Positions 24,100-36,336 of a DNA stretch of 64,000 nucleotides are shown here, in pieces. A program made the translations under genes and the position numbers. Every line of letters starts with the position of its first letter. Positions within the stretch are counted from its first letter, which is position 1. The stretch lies in NCBI GenBank assembly GCA_028583605.1, contig CM053327.1, positions 23,051,629 through 23,115,628 of the forward strand, written 5' to 3'. The notes under the pieces are model-generated. The model did not search any database. It was not told the origin of the DNA and saw only the letters and a list, made by a program, of their open reading frames with translations. Origin of the DNA: Dastarcus helophoroides (lineage: Eukaryota > Arthropoda > Insecta > Coleoptera > Bothrideridae).

Positions 24100-25690
24100 A
24101 TGTCAACTTCTGAAAATCTTCAAATTTAGAAGAAAAATATTTCGAGCTTAAATTTGATATGTCAAGAAAAAAATTCATAATTCAATATCATAAAATAAGA
24201 TAAAAATTTTTATTATAAAAACTTTTCTAATATTTGAGAAAATAGATGACATTTCGAGGTTAAAGCCGAAATTTGGAAAAATGTCACAATGTTCAGAAAA
24301 TTTAAAACTTAAAATAGAAACTTGAGAAAATACTCGAAAAGCATTTCGGTTAAAAGATAATTGTGAAATTTAAAGCTTAAAATAGAAACTTGAGAAAATA
24401 CTCGAAAATAATTTAGGTTTAAAATTGTTAATAGAAATTCTTTTCACTTTGAGATCCTTATTGACTTATCATTTTTTTATTTATCCTATCAACTGGGCTC
24501 GGCAAGCTAAATAAAAAAATGTAACTTAAGAAAAATGTCCAAATTTTTAAATTAAAATAATAACAATTCGTATTTGCAACCTAAATTTAAAAAGAAAGTA
24601 ACAGTTAAATTAGGAGAAAAAAATATCTTTCAAGATCACATAATTCTTAGGAAAAATTTCAATTTCAAGAGAAATTTCTAGAAAAAATCGAATTTATGAA
24701 AGCTATGAAAGTAAGAACTGAAATCGAAATATTAAGAAGAAAAGTTGCAGTTTCTCATAGAAAAACCATAATTTATGTTAAAACTTTCTTGAACTTTAGA
24801 GTTTCAGGCTTAAATTTCAAAATAAAATTAAAATTCCTAAAAAGGAAATTTCAAGCCTAATTGAAATCACAATTTTAAGAAAGAAGATAAAGATTGAAAT
24901 GAATTTTAAGATAAAGGAAAATTCAAAAAAAAATTATAATAAAAATTTTCTCGAAATGTCAAATAAAGTTCCAATTTTGGGTTAGAAATTTAAGAGGTGA
25001 ACATTTCTATAAAAAACAATAAATATGTCGAGATTTATAAATCGAGTTTTTAGAAAAAAGTGTGAATTTTAAGGAAAATACGAATTTTTGAGGAAAAAAC
25101 CATGACTTATCAAAGGATTCTTAGGGATAGCTCCAATAGTAAAAAAAATCATTTAAATTCAAAATAAATTCAAAAATAAAATAAACTCAAATGTATTACA
25201 TTGTAAATTGCATAGTGGATCAAATCATGTGGGAAGCCCAAGCGATAAAAATTTTCAGACCTGAAACATGTCTTAATCTCGATGTTTTGACTTTTTTCAA
25301 AATTTCTGCTCTGTCGATTTATTTTGCTGTGTAATCAGTGTCATTTTAAAATAATTGAGTTATTTGAAAATTCATCTGTTTTCTCAAAATATTAAATTTA
25401 TACTTGCAATTCGCTGCTGATATTTTGACTTTAAAATTCGATTTTTTTAATTAAATACTTTTATTTTAAATTAATATCAACTTCAAAAATTGGAGAATTT
25501 TATTTACTAAATTCCTAATTTTTTGTGAAAAATTCGGTAACAAACGAATTTTCAATTTATTTTCAAATCGACTTCATAATTATGATATTTCGAAATTTCG
25601 ATATTTCGATATTTTTCCAGAAATTTAGAATTTAAACTTGAATTTTATCTAATTCAAAATTTCTGAATTGGACCTAAGAAAACATTGTGA
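24100..25690. repeat. degenerate A/T-rich, purine-skewed tract
   Basis: Until about 25130 the plus strand is dominated by A-rich phrases such as 'aaatttcgagaaaa' and 'gaaattttaagaaaa'. After that it becomes T-rich, including 'atttcgaaatttcgatattt'. No open frame of note. The 46700-48120 tract looks like the opposite strand of the same kind of sequence. Confidence 0.45.
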
Positions 25691-26771
25691 GAAGGTCTCT
25701 TGCTCAAAAGGTTCCTTGTTTACCGCACACTACTGACCCCCACAGCTACGCCACTGAGTTCTAACATCAACCTAAAAAATCTGATAAATTAATTTACGTA
25801 GAAACGTTTGCTTAATTTAAGAACGTGCCTCACCTGTGAATTAATTTTGCCTAATAATTTGGAGTAATAAAACACCTTCATCTGAACGGGAAAGGATAGA
25901 AATCTGAATGATGATTGGCTATGGTGATTACCTGCGAACGCATGCAGAAGCATGTGCATCATTAAGAACATCCTGCCTGATATTATAAATATCACAAGAT
26001 ATACAGTAAGTAAATTATATTTGCTAAATTAACAGAAATAAGATATAAAAAAGATCTGTCACAACAGGTTTCCTCTCAAGTGAATGAATTGCAAAGTTTC
26101 TGACGATTTTGTTTATCTTTACTATTTAAATTTTGTAAAATACTGATTTATTTTATATTGCGGATGTATAGTTAACTCCGATATCCAAGGTATCAGTTTT
26201 TTTCGGTCACCATTTTGGTAATCCAAAAATGCTATTAAAACAATCGAAAAATTTGGTTGCCTTTCAAAAAACGATGATGACATCATTCGCCGAAAATCGG
26301 TGATATCATCAGTTTTTGCTTTAGCAGATGGCATTTCAAATATTTTACATTACCAAGAAGCAAGCAAACAGATATTCAAAACAAGCAAAAAAAAATGAAA
26401 AAAATTGTCATTTAAAAAAATTATTGTGGCAACCATCTCTGAAAGTCCGTGACCATCATCAATTTTTGCAAGAAGATGGCATTTTAAAATTAGAAATGGA
26501 CCTGTCCGAGCCCTGTATAAGGGTTGTAAGGGTGCAGGCTGGTATGTTGTCCTTCAGCAATAATATGTAATCATGCTGGTGAGCTTTTTACGCCACCCTC
26601 GCCCCAAATTTTCGCAAAGTAATGCTACTACTTGATTATGAATGTGGATTTAAGTTCTTGACAAAAGCTGAACGTCAAAGAAATATAGGTTTTTACTTAA
26701 CTTTATTACTTTACCTAAACTATTGACTATAAACCATACTCAACATTAGAACAGAATTTAAGGACACTTAC
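25691..26771. other. presumed NPF intron, no gene recognised
   Basis: Short frames at 25789-25995 (-) and 26328-26570 (+) lack recognisable domains. A CAG/GT junction-like motif at about 25930 (-) cannot be placed in the NPF frame because it would give an immediate stop. Confidence 0.35.
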
Positions 26772-26951
26772 CTAGGTCTAGATATCGATGAATATATTTG
26801 CTCTAGTTTTAAGAGCTCGTTATATGCTTGATCGGCCCTGGCGATTCTTGGTGCCGCACAGATTTGTTCCTCATTTACAACTATAATAACGATAAAAACT
26901 AACCACCATAACTGTGGTCGTCCCATGTAGGTAGTATGTTGTTTAACGTGC
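26772..26951 (-). CDS. NPF: neuropeptide F gene, exon with signal peptide and first NPF module
   Basis: On the minus strand a 3' splice site ('aatgattacag') starts the exon at 26951. After 25 bases of leader the ATG lies at 26926-26924. The first 51 codons begin MGRPQLWWLVFIVIIVV, a short start followed by a strongly hydrophobic core typical of a secretion signal, with likely cleavage near Cys-Ala-Ala. The mature part begins around Pro-Arg-Ile-Ala-Arg and continues as a helix, YNELLKLEQIYSSISRP, ending with AG of an Arg codon at a GTAAGT donor (phase 2). Joined to the exon at 10333, the peptide ends RPRY-Gly-Lys-Arg. The 'LLxLExxYSxxxRPR' pattern is that of insect NPF, a secreted amidated peptide acting on an NPY-type G-protein-coupled receptor in feeding and related behaviour. 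The family call rests on motif, splice phase and signal peptide together. Confidence 0.78.
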
Positions 26952-27371
26952 CTGTAATCATTACAAAAACATAATCAGACAGGGAAAGGTTTGATAAATA
27001 TATTTTAAGCTACTCTTAGCAATCTTATTAACTTATCACTAAATTATTTATAATTGATTCATTTTTTTAAACAATTCAATTTTATTTAAATTTATGCTTT
27101 CCCAGGAAAGTCCTTTATTAGGGATGACAGAATTTCGTTTTAAGTAAAAGCAGTCATTTGCAGGGAGATTTTAATTAAGAGTGACATTTATTGAGTGATT
27201 AAGATTGTCGTAGATGTTCTTGTATTCACTGGATGAAATAAAATTAATTACTTTCCTTCCCTAAATTTTTGTTAATCTGTATTACCATAAATTTAAAACT
27301 TGAGGTATTGCAGGTATTTAAAGATTTTATTATCTCTAACACAATAAAAACCAAGAAAACGTGCACTTTAA
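26952..27371. other. presumed NPF intron
   Basis: Polypyrimidine/acceptor context at its 3' end (minus strand); otherwise nothing supported. Confidence 0.35.
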
Positions 27372-28756
27372 GGCCGTTTTTAGAGTCACGCGGGTGCCAC
27401 CCGTCACCTGCGCGATTTTTTTCAAACCTGAGCACCCGCTAAAGTTTTCTCTGTTTTGCCTTTTAGAGCCACGCGGGTAACGGGCGGGTGTTATGCAGAT
27501 GTTATAAATATAAATGAAAACAATTATTATTGCCTTAATTAATTTAGAGTTTATCCATTGAGAGCCTCAATGTCTGTGTGTTAGGGTCTTTAAAAGTTTC
27601 AAGAAAATAAAAAAAAAATGAGTTACAATTAAACTTTTGATGAGATGGGTGTAGTTTCCCCAAGTGATCAGTTTTTTTATAATTAAAAAAGTACACCAAT
27701 ATTTCAGTACTTAATAAAAATATTTTCACTTTGTCTGGGATCCTATGAGTTTTAAGCTCGAATCTCTGACTACTTGGCCCAATTGTCCTTCTCATGCGCA
27801 CAGCAAATCCGTCAATAACTACGCTTTCAATTTCGATATATTCAATATTTCTGATTGTACATAGGAAAAAATGAACATATGACCCGCGTCACACTGAAAG
27901 ACATAATATGTCCCAATGGCTCTCACGCGAGCGGGTGCCCGCGAGGCGTGAGAGTAGGCGCGGGTGCAAAAGACACCCGCGACGGGCGACGCACCCGCAC
28001 GCGGGCACCCGTTCCACTCTAAGACCGTTTTTAGAGTCACGCGGGTAGCACCCGTCACCCGCGCGATTTTTTTCAAACCTGAGCAGCCGCTAAAGTTTTC
28101 TCTGTTTTGCCTTTTAGAGTCACGCGGGTAACGGACGGGTGTTATGCAGATATTATAAGTATAAATGAAAATAATTATTATTGCCTTAATTAAATTAGAG
28201 TTTATCCATTAATAGCCTCAATGTCTGTGTGTTAGGGTCTTTAAAAGTTTCAAGAAAATTAAAAAAAATGTGTAAGTTACAATTAAACTTTTGATGAGAT
28301 GGGTGTAGTTTCCTCAAGTGATCAGTTTTTTTTTTTTAAAAAGCACACCAACATTTCAGTACTTAATAAAAATATTTTCACTTTGTTTGGGATCCTATGA
28401 GTTTTCAGCTTGAATGTCTGACTACTTGCCCCAAGTGTCCTCCCCATGCGCACAGCAAATCCGTCAATAACTAAGCTTTCAGTTTCGATATATTCAATAT
28501 TCATGACTGTACACCATAGGAAAAAATGAACAAATGGCCCGTGTCACACTGAAAGACATAATATGTCCCAATGGCTCTCACGCGAGCGGGTGCCCGCGAG
28601 GCGTGAGAGTAGGCGCGGGTGCAAAAGACACCCGCGACGGGTGACGCACCCGCACGCGGTCACCCGTTCCACTCTAAATAACTTGCTGCAATCAAATGTA
28701 TTCTGCCTACGCGCGCGCGGGTGACGGGTGCTACCCGCGTGACTCTTAAAACGGCC
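27372..28756. mobile_element. tandem Harbinger-type MITE
   Basis: The outer left end GGCCGTTTTTAGAGTCACGC and the right end (minus strand GGCCGTTTTAAGAGTCACGC) are inverted repeats. Both are flanked by TAA (27369-27371 and 28757-28759), a 3-bp target duplication of the TWA type used by PIF/Harbinger elements. Inside, about 650 bp (27372-28019) is repeated almost completely at 28020-28680, each unit ending with GC-rich inverted motifs (GCGGGTG/CACCCGC, with CpG-rich spacers). The element is very GC-rich at its ends in an AT-rich setting. It has no transposase. Minus-strand frames here are shadows. Confidence 0.75.
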
Positions 28757-29084
28757 TAACAGCCTGTTCAAAATAAAGTCAGCACTATTGCGAATTTCCT
28801 TATTATTATTAGAAATATAAATTCAGTTAAATTATTAAACTAGTTTATTTTTTTTGGTGCTGATTATTATTAGGGTGCTATCAAATAAATTGAAATCGAA
28901 ATCATGTGATATTAACAAAAATGTATTCTTTGACAGATTGCCATGTATACGTCATATCCAGGGAAATCCGAATTTATATGCAAAAACGTTTAAAAATTGA
29001 ATGTTCAATTAAAATGGAAATAACGTAAGAAAATCATGTTATCAAATTTTTGGATTTCAGTTGAATATTTAATTTAAGAAATTT

Positions 29085-29540
29085 AGGGAAGGGCGAGTCG
29101 GGCTCGCACAATTAGGCATCCGTACCAATTACTACAGTGAACAGTAAGAGACCAAAGTAAATCATGTTTACTTATGTATAAATTTGAAAATGTATCCAAA
29201 TTTTCTTATGTTACAATTGAAAAATAAAAAAAAACGGCTATTTTCAAATATACACAAACACTAAACTAAACTAAACTAGTGCCAACACCAAAAATATTCA
29301 TCTAATTTGATCCCCATCATGTCCTTCAGCTATATCAAATTTTTTTATTTAAAAAAAATATATTCCTATATGGGTTAAAAAGTCTTGGAATGCAAGCACC
29401 TATTTTTCCATAAAATATTATTTTTTCTCAATAACTATTACGAGTTTTAAAAAACCTGCAGTTTTTTGGTAATCTATGGCCCAATACCTCCTAACCCTAT
29501 TAAAATCTAAATTTAATCTTTAAAAACCTAGGAGAACAGT
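29085..29540 (+). repeat. dispersed repeat, plus copy of an inverted pair
   Basis: This shares blocks with 45150-45780 in the opposite orientation: 'gcgagtcgggctcgcacaat' with 'attgtgcgaacctgacttgc', the 'aaaacggctatttt' block, and 'ggaatgcaagcaccta' near 29386 with its complement near 45310. No coding sequence recognised. Confidence 0.65.
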
Positions 29541-32500
29541 GGGGACACATTTTGAGCTGTATCCTTAAGACGATTGGACCTAAAATTATTAGCTATAGAT
29601 GTACCTCCTTCAAATGATGACTCACAGAAAAAGTTTTTTTAGCCCAATTTCACCTGACTTACAGAACTTCTAAAGAAGTCATTTTATTGAAATTGTCCTA
29701 AACAAGGTTACAATTCATTTCATTTTTTCCGGAACAAAGCCAATATTATATGCTGTTTTCACATCGCTGAACAGTGTTATGCATTTGAAGGCATCAAATT
29801 TAGAAATTTCCGGTACTTGACGGATGACTTTTTCTGCGCAAAGTTACCTGGAAACGAAATAATTTCATGGCCGAAATACTCAGCACTTACGTAAGGTACT
29901 TTGGAAATCAATCTGGAGACTATATTTTAATAATGTTTAATGGATACTCGACAAATGCTGTACAAAAAATACCAAAAGTACTGAAAGACGCTGATGTCAC
30001 AATATATAAATATGGGAAAAATAAAATTTGTTCTATTCTTAATGGATTAACAAACTTAAAAATAGTTTCAGTTTTCACACAAACCGAAACAACCCCAACA
30101 GATATTGCAACTGCAAAAAATCGGGGCTGAAGTGTTCTCTGATCTGCAACACTTCTTTGAACAGTTTTGTACAAAGGTCCCGGAAGACTTTAACAATGAT
30201 AATGAAGAAGACGATACTTTAGCATAACAGAAAAATAGCGGAATATGAAAATCTCTCTTCAATATCTGGGTGTTCTAGCAAATTGCAGGAAGACTTTCCC
30301 ACCCCTAGACAGTTTAAACATATAAAAGGGTAAAATGGTAAATCTGCGAGTATAACTATTAACGAAAAATATATTTTATTTTAACAGTCAGTAATAAAAT
30401 CTTCCTATATTAATACTTTAACTAGATACTATTTAACAACTGATCAAAGTGTATTTTAAGTGCTATTTTAATTTTTTTCCATTTCAAGTATTCATAGCTT
30501 GCTTGCTATTAAGTTTAGAAAAAAATGTTACTAACACAAGTTGTAGGAAATTTAATGCTCTTTATATTTAATAGTAACTGTTTTTGCGCTAGATTGCTTA
30601 GGAAAAAAAAAACAAACAAAAATGTCCGAAATTTGTAATTTTTTTAGCATTCCGACTTTTAATGTCGAAAACCACGGCTTTTTATCTCTATTCTCTTTCA
30701 AGCAATATAAAAAAAAGATCTGAATTTCCAGACAAGCAAGGTAACATAAATAATTTGACTGGACTATCTGGGAAAAGAGATAAATTAAAATTTTGAGAAA
30801 GCTTGGAATTGATTATGTAATTTAAAGGAAAATTTCAATGATATCGCGGATATGCCCTACGATATACACGATACGATATGCCACAGTGTATACAAAACAA
30901 ACCCCAAAAAAATATAGCTCCGCAAATAAAGTCTAAAATCGTAATTAATTCCTCGTTGAGTTCAAAATAAAAAAAGATCTAAAATTTGTTATAAAAAAGT
31001 CAATAGATGAAAATGAAAAATCGAATGAAAAAAAGATGACATATTGTTTAGTTGCATTAAAAACTGAAATGATAACGTCTTATCAGATTTTACCCTATAT
31101 TAATGCCGGAAAAAATAAAATAGTGAGTAAATCAAAAAATTTTTATTTCTATAAATAAATCTGGAAATAAAAATCGGAACGAATGTTTTCCCCCATAATC
31201 GAATTTGTATACCTTGTTATTTTAGAGAGGCCCGTACTAGCTTTTATGTCAGCAGTGTATAGAGCCCTCTTTTACAAAATCACATCTATGAGCTAGGTAA
31301 TTGGCATTTTAAGACAATTTTTAGACATTTCTGTTTTTTAATCGAACTACAGATATTGTCGTTTATTAATAAATTAGGCTAATAGCCAGTAAAGTACAGG
31401 ACTACTTAATCACAACCTAATTTAAGATCTAAGTTAAATCCAATATCCTCCACCAGGATAAATAACTGCCTTCTCTTGAAACGTTTGAGGGTATTTGATC
31501 TTGTATATCACACCTATCACTTCCTACTTAATTAAATTGCAAATTTCAGCATTTGAAACCTTTCATTGGTTGTCCAACTTGGTTAACCCTTTAGACAAAT
31601 GTTTAAACACATTTATTTGTGTTCACCTTAAAAAATATTACTTGTTCCACCGGCACTTTTTCATTTATTATTATTATTATTTTTCAGTACCTTTGTTAAA
31701 ACACAAAAAAATATATATTCATTTTTCAGAATTTTCAGTATACATTTAAAGAAGTGCGAATGTACTAATCTAATTTCAGTTCACTGGGCCTTAGGTGTAG
31801 CTGTTAAATAAAATCAAAAGTTTATATTCGAAGATTGATATGAGTATTACGCAAATGAAAATGAATTATCATTTACGCTTTTCAAAGGGTGGATACAGTG
31901 AGTGTTTATCTTCTATTTAACGTTCCCTGTCAATGTAACCTAATACGATACATCACAATTATTACTCTTCCAAACTTATCGATTTTTCACACTTGAATAA
32001 TCAGACATCATAATTTCGAACTGAATAAATAACCCCATTAATTTGCAAAATGACAACCGATCCATGACAAGACTAATTTCACCATATTGCATTTACATAT
32101 ACAAAAAGGCAAAAATATTTGTTTTAGAAATCAGTACAATAGATTTAATTTAACGCAGAAGATAAAATAAGTTTATAGTGTGTACTAAAAATTATCATCA
32201 GGGCAACAAGAATAAAAAGTGTTAAATCGAGAGTGAAACTGGAACCAGACAGCATCTGGATCTAGATACTCATTTTTGTACTATATGTTAACAAAAAGGC
32301 ATTTACGTAAGCCAGCTTCCAATGATACAATTTTTGACAAGTACAAAAATATTTAAAACCGAGTGATCAAATTCAAGCATCATTTGCTGATTGGAACCTA
32401 ATACGATATGGCAGAACATTTTATAGTATAACATAACAAGAAATAATTGGAAATGAAAAGGGAAAGTTAAACCAGTCGTACTCGACCACTGTAAATAACA

Positions 32501-33379
32501 ATCGCAATCTTCTTATGAGCTTTAGTAAAACGAACAAGTGAAATCAACAAAGCATTTTTTTTTGTAGGTGTTTCAGTTATAGAAATCTAGAGTAAGGGTT
32601 AATTATCCCAGAGATAAGAATTTAAATATATTACTTAATTTTAAAGGTTTTATAAGCTCGGTAAATCTGGGAGCATGGATAAAATATTTAATCAACGTTG
32701 CGAGTGAAACAGATTGTTGCTTGATGTGTGAGAATGATTGGATATACTGCGATTTCTGAGACCATAAGACCAAGAGATAATTAATTAAGGAAAGCTTTGG
32801 GAGATTTTGTTAGCAATTCAGTAAGGTTCACGGCTCCGTCTTAGTAGTAGTTTCAGTCTTTGAGTGTGCTACTTCATTTTTTACATAGAATAAAGTGATG
32901 TAGTCATACTTATGGCCACCATATTGGATTTCAGATGATTTGGAAAACCCTCATTTTATATTGTAATTAAATGCATATTAAAAATGTTTTCACATTTCGT
33001 CCTGTAAATTTGTAATAATGAATTTTTAATAGGTATGAAAATATTTGCAAGATTTATAACAAAAAACGTAGGGTGCATTCAGTATATAATTAATGCATGG
33101 ATACTTAGCCTAACAATTGTATTTCACTGCAAATGATGTAACAACTGTTGTGTGAGTTTTTTCCAGGACAGCTGCTCTGTGCACTCCTATTGTATTTATT
33201 GCATATTTGCAGTGATTTTTATTTTAAATCTTACAACTATTTTGATAACTATTAAAAACTTATAATCTTGCAAGGTTAGGAATCTGCATGGGCATGTAGA
33301 ATTACTGTACAACAATGAGTACCATAGTAGTTTTTACGACAAAAGGGGATGTGATTTTTATATCTCACGAGAAGAAACT
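29541..33379. other. gene-free stretch with one unplaced open frame
   Basis: The plus-strand frame at 29867-30130 (87 codons, IMFNGYSTNAVQKIPK... KNRG) has a mildly coding look, with acidic residues continuing after the stop, and could be decayed transposon protein; I do not recognise it with confidence. Microsatellite-like (TTA)n lies at about 31665-31682. Nothing else supported. Confidence 0.3.
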
Positions 33380-33780
33380 TTGAGCCCAGGCGGGGTGCTC
33401 AATTTTTCGAGAATGTATTATTTTTTAACCAAATATTTGTTAGTGTTAAAAATAGAATGTGAAATGTTTCACCCTAGTGCTCCAGAAATAACAATTGACG
33501 GTACTAATAAGATGCTGAACATTACGTACAATAAACAACAAGAGTGTAAGGTTTATGTATGATTTCATTATCAATAAATATTAGAGTCGTCCCCACACGA
33601 CTGCAAGCATCGAAACCACAAATGTAAAAAGATAGGCCAGTTTCACAGTATTTATTTTAAAATATTTCCAATATTCTGACTTGTTTACTAGCATAGGTTT
33701 AAACTACACAACATATACACTGTTATTTCCTAGTTTTAAGTTTTCACTTCTGTCAGCAGCCTCCAACACTGCCTACTTTT
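33380..33780. repeat. dispersed repeat shared with 8990-9660
   Basis: From 'cgagaatgtatt' through 'gctccagaaataac', 'cattatcaataaatattaga' and 'actgttatttcctagtttta' this parallels about 9073-9660, without the hairpin insertion present there. Confidence 0.65.
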
Positions 33781-36022
33781 TATTTTTTTACGCTATTTTC
33801 TGCGCTTTAGTCTTGTGTGTGAGCAATTTTTCGCATCGATTTTAGACAGCTTTATAAAATTGTGAAAAAGACGTGTTGCAAATTTCAGGTTTATTTGATT
33901 TTGTTTTCGCTTAATCATATTTACCATGAAAAAATATTATGCTTATCTACTACCAACCAATAATATATTAGTTTTTCGCATCTTGACTAATAATGTGCTA
34001 TTTTAATCATCTCAAAATCGTTTAATAACTTGGCAAACGTCAGTGTTAATTAAAGACGGTTGCATATAAAATAAGCTCGAAAACGCTTCCAAAGCAGTAT
34101 TTAAAATGCCTCGGGAAAAATGTTTCAAATTCTTTTCAGTAGCAAGGCTCATTTTTATAATTATAATGTTTAATTTAGACTAATTTTAACTCACAAAAAT
34201 GACATGCCAACTATTTTTCTGTAAATTCGAAAGCCATGTTAAGAATAATATCAGCAGTGATTTTATCATATTCGTGGGCAAGAATAGTTCAGAAATAAAT
34301 AAATTTGACGTTCAGGTTTGACACGACGCTTGTCATAATTTCACCGTCATTTAAACACATAGCCAAAAACAATTCCTATGAAATAAAAAAAACTTGTCAG
34401 TAAATTAATTTTCCTTTAAAATGAAAGTGAATTACGTCTTATCTTTTATGACGTACCCAAGAGGAACGTAACTTACAATATGTATAAAAGTTATAAAAAT
34501 CTAATATTTGTAAATATCATCTTTTTAATAAACTATATTTTTCTTCAATAAAATTTAAATGATCTGACCAATCCCCACCAAAATCAATAGGGTTCTATTC
34601 TGAGAAATTCTGCATCAACTGAAACAAAAATGGAAAAAATCCGTTAAGAATTGCGCCCTGCAGAGTGGGACAGACATTAAGACAGACTGACAGTGGTTTT
34701 TGAATGACAAATTTTGAAGTTAATCTCAATTTAAAAATTTAGCTAATGCTGTTAAAATATAAATATTTTAATTTTAAGTGAAGTTCGTCACCTAGGATAG
34801 TAAGTTCACATAAGCAACATATCTCATTATCACAGAGAAATCAAGAATTAGTGCTAATTTATTTTGGTCAAGCTTAATAATCCTAGAGTCCTGTTTTTAT
34901 CAAACTGACTTTTCTACATCTTGCTAATAAAACTTGACAGAAGTCTAAAACCTATTTTTTTCTACGCCTCCACTAATTAATTGCATGTAAAAGAAAAACA
35001 CTTTCGATGTTGTAATGAGCTGTGGCTTCGACTTTTTTACTCTAAAGCATACTAATTTCTTTCAATGGCGAAAGCTAAACGATAATCGTGTCAATTTAAA
35101 ATTACTATCACGTGCACAGTAAAAAAAATATATATGTAGGACTTTAATCAAATATTGGATTATTTTACTGTGACATGCTAAATTAGTTTAAATAGTATGA
35201 TATGATTGTTTTTTTTTGAGAAGTCATTCATTGATTTCACCTATAAAAATTTACTTTAATATCTATAGACTGTATTCATATTCATAATAAATTAGAAGGC
35301 GGACTAGCAAGAAGAGTGTGACCATTTTGAAAATAAATACAAAATATTTGCTTCAGCATATCCATTCCATATTTGGTATTTAAAAACTTTGAACACTAAA
35401 CTTTGCACACTAATAACACTGGTCAATACTGATTTTGTTACATGAACTCTGGTCAGTAATTGTCTTTGGAATACCTCCCCCCATCATGAAGCAGTACTTA
35501 TTTTTTCCCATCACCCTCAGTTTTCTTGTGGCAAGGTAAAATTTATTTTTGGAAACGTAGTCTTCCCAAATACTCTTCGTTTTTATTTAGATCTATATAT
35601 TATTTACATCTTAAGAAATTTTACCAGAAATAAAACCTAATATCATGATGATATATCATATTAATTCTTCATTTGAAGTCTTTTTTATCATTGGGTGCTT
35701 TTTCTATAAATGAGACACTAGGGATCGAAAAAATCACAATTAGGGAAAAGTTTGCCTACACGTAGATCTTTAATTTGACTCTTCAAAAATGTAAAGCATT
35801 TATACTCGTAAAGCTCTCTGGATATTTCTTCCACCACTTCATATCAAATTAGGCTTACCAAAAATTTTCTAGAGGGCATGGGTCGCCATAAAAATAAATT
35901 TTTATATTTCAAAGAGAAATTCCCCAGAATGAGTGAAGTAGTAGTAGCAGTAGAATCTCAAATTAAGAAAATTAATAAAAGACTCATTGCTTAAAGAAAA
36001 CTTAAATGTTTTGAAAAAATCA
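33781..36022. other. gene-free stretch
   Basis: Nothing supported apart from generally AT-rich sequence. Confidence 0.35.
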
Positions 36023-36336
36023 GCATGAAGAGGCTCCAAGAATTTAATTGGAAATTTTTTGGTTTACCATAAGGCTGACTATCTATAGATATTTGGTTAA
36101 AAAACTTTTAATGGAGTATAAAGCTTTGGCTTGCAATATGGAGATCAAGATTAATTTTTTGAACACATTTTTTGACTTTATTCCTACGAATTAGGGGGCT
36201 CTAGGTGATGAGAATTGATAAAGGTTTCATCCGGATATTCCAATGATGGAAAAACTTTTTCAGGACAGATTGAACTCAAGGATGTTGACTGACTACTACT
36301 GCTTGATCAAGAGGGACCAATTAAAAGCTAAATAAT
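36023..36336 (+). pseudogene. transposon-associated ORF fragment
   Basis: In shifting frames the plus strand reads 'EFNWKFFGLP', 'YKALACNMEIKINFLNTFFD', 'RFHPDIPMMEKLFQDR' and 'MLTDYYCLIKRD'. I recognise this as a degraded version of a common arthropod repeat-encoded protein block ('YKALGCNMS.KIHFLHSHLD' followed by 'RFHQDI..ME.RYQGKW' and 'ML.DYCW.L.RD'). The protein class is uncertain. Stops occur inside, so it is not functional. Confidence 0.5.

Noticed and set aside
25930..25960. CAG/GT junction-like motif on the minus strand
   Set aside because: Joining it to the first NPF exon gives an immediate stop, and no domain was seen.
27544..28771. Several minus-strand frames of 60-85 codons
   Set aside because: They repeat in both units of the Harbinger-type MITE and cross its inverted ends; no protein family matches.
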